From NCBI RefSeq assembly GCF_963665675.1, contig NZ_OY762426.1, positions 2,852,001-2,916,000 on the forward strand: a stretch of 64,000 nucleotides of DNA, written 5' to 3'. Shown one piece after another: positions 62,235 to 64,000 of the stretch. The notes below the pieces were generated by a model that worked only from the letters and a program-made list of their open reading frames with translations, did no database searches and had not been told where the DNA came from. The number at the start of each line of letters is the position of its first letter. Positions within the stretch are counted from its first letter, which is position 1. The position numbers and the translations under genes are program-made. The DNA comes from an uncultured Methanolobus sp. (GTDB taxonomy: Archaea > Halobacteriota > Methanosarcinia > Methanosarcinales > Methanosarcinaceae).

Positions 62235-63068
62235 TTATGTGATATTGAAGAGCTTCCCCTTGGTCCAGAGGTCGTCGAATTTAGCTTTGAAACGCTTTGT
62301 ATATGCTTCATCATGAATTTGTGTCATACCGAGACTCATACTCGTATTGACCTGATCTTCAATATCAAGAAAGAGAGTCTTTGAATCGAAGATTACAAAA
62401 TCATGCTTTGTTTCCAGAATTCTTATTTCCATGAAATCCTGTAAATTATTTTTGACTGATTCATCTTCTATTGAAGTAACAAGTTCTTTTATTGATGGCA
62501 ACAGTTGAGAATGGGAATCCAGAATTTTAACATGAATGCCACGCTGTGCCAAATATAAATAAGCCTTGCTGAATACTGACATTGAATCATCATATTGTGC
62601 TGATACTCCTGGTTTATACTTACTGGGAGTAACAACACATATTTCATGATCAATATCCTCAAAAAATGAATTAACTGTCTCTTTTAGTTCATCATCATGG
62701 AACTTATCAGGCCAGAATACTGTTTCAACATGCTTTGGAGAATCATCATTGGAAACTTGCCGTTCAATTTCAGCAAACGCTTCCCTGAGTAGTTTGAGCT
62801 CATTGAGTGCTTTTTCTTCTCTTCTTTTATACATAACTTCAAAAGCAATTTTCGTATCAACAGTCCTGTATTTTCGTGGTCTTGAAGGTTTTATCTCCAC
62901 AATGCCATACTTGTTCAGATTCGTCAAAACCTCATAGATCTTTCCAATGGGAACTCGTGATAACTGTGATAATTTACTTGCTTCCAGCTCTCCTTTTTTC
63001 AAAAGCGTCCAGTAAACGGTTCTTTCATATTTGTTTAAACCGATATTTGCAAGTACCTTTTCATCCAT
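62235..63068 (-). CDS. TrmB-family transcriptional regulator
   Basis: A 277-residue protein. The N-terminal winged helix is GLNKYERTVYWTLLKKGELE, then ASKLSQLSRVPIGKIYEVL and PRKYRTVDTKIAFEV. The C-terminal part has a phospholipase D-like TrmB domain (EICVVTPSKYKPG, VFSKAYLYLAQRGIHVKIL). TrmB proteins bind sugars or other effectors and act as repressors or activators. It is divergent from the methyltransferase gene. It lies beyond the att site, thus in resident chromosome. Confidence 0.88.
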   Translation of the reverse strand: MDEKVLANIGLNKYERTVYWTLLKKGELEASKLSQLSRVPIGKIYEVLTNLNKYGIVEIKPSRPRKYRTVDTKIAFEVMYKRREEKALNELKLLREAFAEIERQVSNDDSPKHVETVFWPDKFHDDELKETVNSFFEDIDHEICVVTPSKYKPGVSAQYDDSMSVFSKAYLYLAQRGIHVKILDSHSQLLPSIKELVTSIEDESVKNNLQDFMEIRILETKHDFVIFDSKTLFLDIEDQVNTSMSLGMTQIHDEAYTKRFKAKFDDLWTKGKLFNIT

Positions 63069-63243
63069 CTTTTCACTACTTTTTAGTTTATCGTAAAGTA
63101 AAACTGTTATCTATTCTGCGTGGTATTAAGAATCACTGCTTGAACATATAAATTTGTAAGTATCAATGCAATTATCAAAAAATCATATTGAATTTATTGC
63201 ATATTTATATCAAGTAAAATAAATGATGAATATAGGTGCAAAA

Positions 63244-63990
63244 ATGGAATCTGCAATTTTTGAGATATTTGATGGCCTACCCAGACAGGGTCCAGGTAGT
63301 AACGAATGTAGTGAAAAAGCATTCAATATGCTTTCTTCCCTTCCTGCAGGCATTAAGATCCTTGATATTGGATGCGGTGTAGGTATGCAGACAATACACC
63401 TTGCTAGTATCTGCAAGGACTGTCATATCACTGCAACTGACATTTATCAGCCTTTTCTGGATAAACTGATGGAAAATGCAGCTAAAAAAGGCCTTGATGA
63501 CAGGATAAGCACAGTTTGTGCTTCCATGGATGACCTGCCTTTTGAAGCAGGGGAATTCGACGTGATCTGGGCAGAAGGCTCAATCTTTATCCTTGGTTTT
63601 GAAAAGGGGATCAGCTACTGGAAACAGTTCCTTAAAAGTGGCGGCTATATGGCAGTGACAGAGAACACATGGTTCACAGACGAACCTTCTCCGGAAGTTG
63701 TTGAATTCTGGCAGGAAATATATCCTGGTATAATGAACATACCTGACACTGAAAAAGTTATCACAGCAGTAGGATATGATATCATTGATCACTTTAAACT
63801 GCCAGTTTCTGTCTGGTACGAGTTTTATGACAATCTGGAAAAAAGAGTTGATGAAATCAGCGATAAGTACAAAGGAAACACTGAGGCAGAAATGATACTA
63901 GAGTTTAACAGAAGGGAGATAAAACTTTACAGAGAACTCCCGGATGAATATGGTTATGCATTCTACATTTTTCAGAAGAACAAACTCTAA
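63244..63990 (+). CDS. Class I SAM-dependent methyltransferase
   Basis: The start is taken at ATG 63244 after TATAGGTG (248 aa); ATGs at 63223 and 63226 are alternative. Motif I is IKILDIGCGVGMQTIHLAS, followed by HITATDIYQPFLDKL, STVCASMDDLPFEAGEFDVI and WAEGSIFILGFEKG. It is a Rossmann-fold methyltransferase of the small-molecule type. Its substrate is not clear. The adjacent divergent TrmB regulator may control it. Confidence 0.88.
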   Translation: MESAIFEIFDGLPRQGPGSNECSEKAFNMLSSLPAGIKILDIGCGVGMQTIHLASICKDCHITATDIYQPFLDKLMENAAKKGLDDRISTVCASMDDLPFEAGEFDVIWAEGSIFILGFEKGISYWKQFLKSGGYMAVTENTWFTDEPSPEVVEFWQEIYPGIMNIPDTEKVITAVGYDIIDHFKLPVSVWYEFYDNLEKRVDEISDKYKGNTEAEMILEFNRREIKLYRELPDEYGYAFYIFQKNKL

Positions 63991-64000
63991 TAGCGTATAT

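Overview
This window looks like a chromosomal segment of a methanogenic archaeon of the Methanosarcinaceae, probably a Methanolobus- or Methanococcoides-like organism. The evidence is archaeal ribosomal proteins (eL20/LX, eL31, eL39, eS19), aIF6, prefoldin alpha, FtsY, archaellins, TATA-type promoters, GGTGA-type ribosome sites and frequent GTG starts. The genus is inference.

Layout: 1-6.1 kb holds the end of a GyrI-like protein, a solute symporter with its small accessory protein, a PocR-type histidine kinase, a metal-dependent hydrolase and a DUF2117 protein. 6.1-9.8 kb carries small regulators, a ubiquitin-like protein, a ParA/MinD ATPase and RecA/KaiC-like proteins. 9.8-17.8 kb is one tight minus-strand operon of eight genes: CheF-like, V4R, Sm-like, KaiC-like, Roadblock-like, a 916-residue coiled-coil protein with 14-residue repeats, a GNAT and an unknown. 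18-33 kb is a surface and motility region. It has four archaellin genes in two duplicated modules, each divergent from a 7-TM protein, plus a lipoprotein, an EF-hand-like secreted protein, two histone-deacetylase-family enzymes and a GNAT. A 343-bp MITE and a 1256-bp IS, both with perfect 8-bp target duplications, sit between the two modules. 33-36 kb is trpCBA. 36-42 kb is the archaeal ribosomal/SRP cluster and purA. 42-51 kb carries a GatD remnant, a serpin, aspS, rpiA, an MgtE half-transporter pair with a PhoU/TrkA-C regulator, and small redox proteins.

The most striking region is 51.5-61.8 kb: an AT-rich ~10.2-kb element integrated in a tRNA-Val(TAC) gene. It is bounded by 45-bp direct repeats of the tRNA 3' end and ends in an SSV/pNOB8-type integrase. 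Its cargo is a defence island: a prokaryotic viperin overlapping a nucleotide-kinase-like gene, then a 1015-residue TPR protein ending in a HEPN RNase motif, then a single-domain RNase III-like protein with altered active-site residues, all on one strand. A CARF-wHTH regulator is divergent from viperin, followed by a HEAT-repeat/coiled-coil protein and a Schlafen AlbA_2 protein. The grouping of viperin, kinase, TPR-HEPN and RNase III-like genes beside a CARF regulator is the best candidate here for an undescribed system. The integrase frame runs through the att site into a second integrase N-terminus, which points to successive integrations at this tRNA.

Start sites were chosen by ribosome-site and overlap logic and are uncertain where stated. 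No database search was possible, so family calls rest on motifs recognised by eye.
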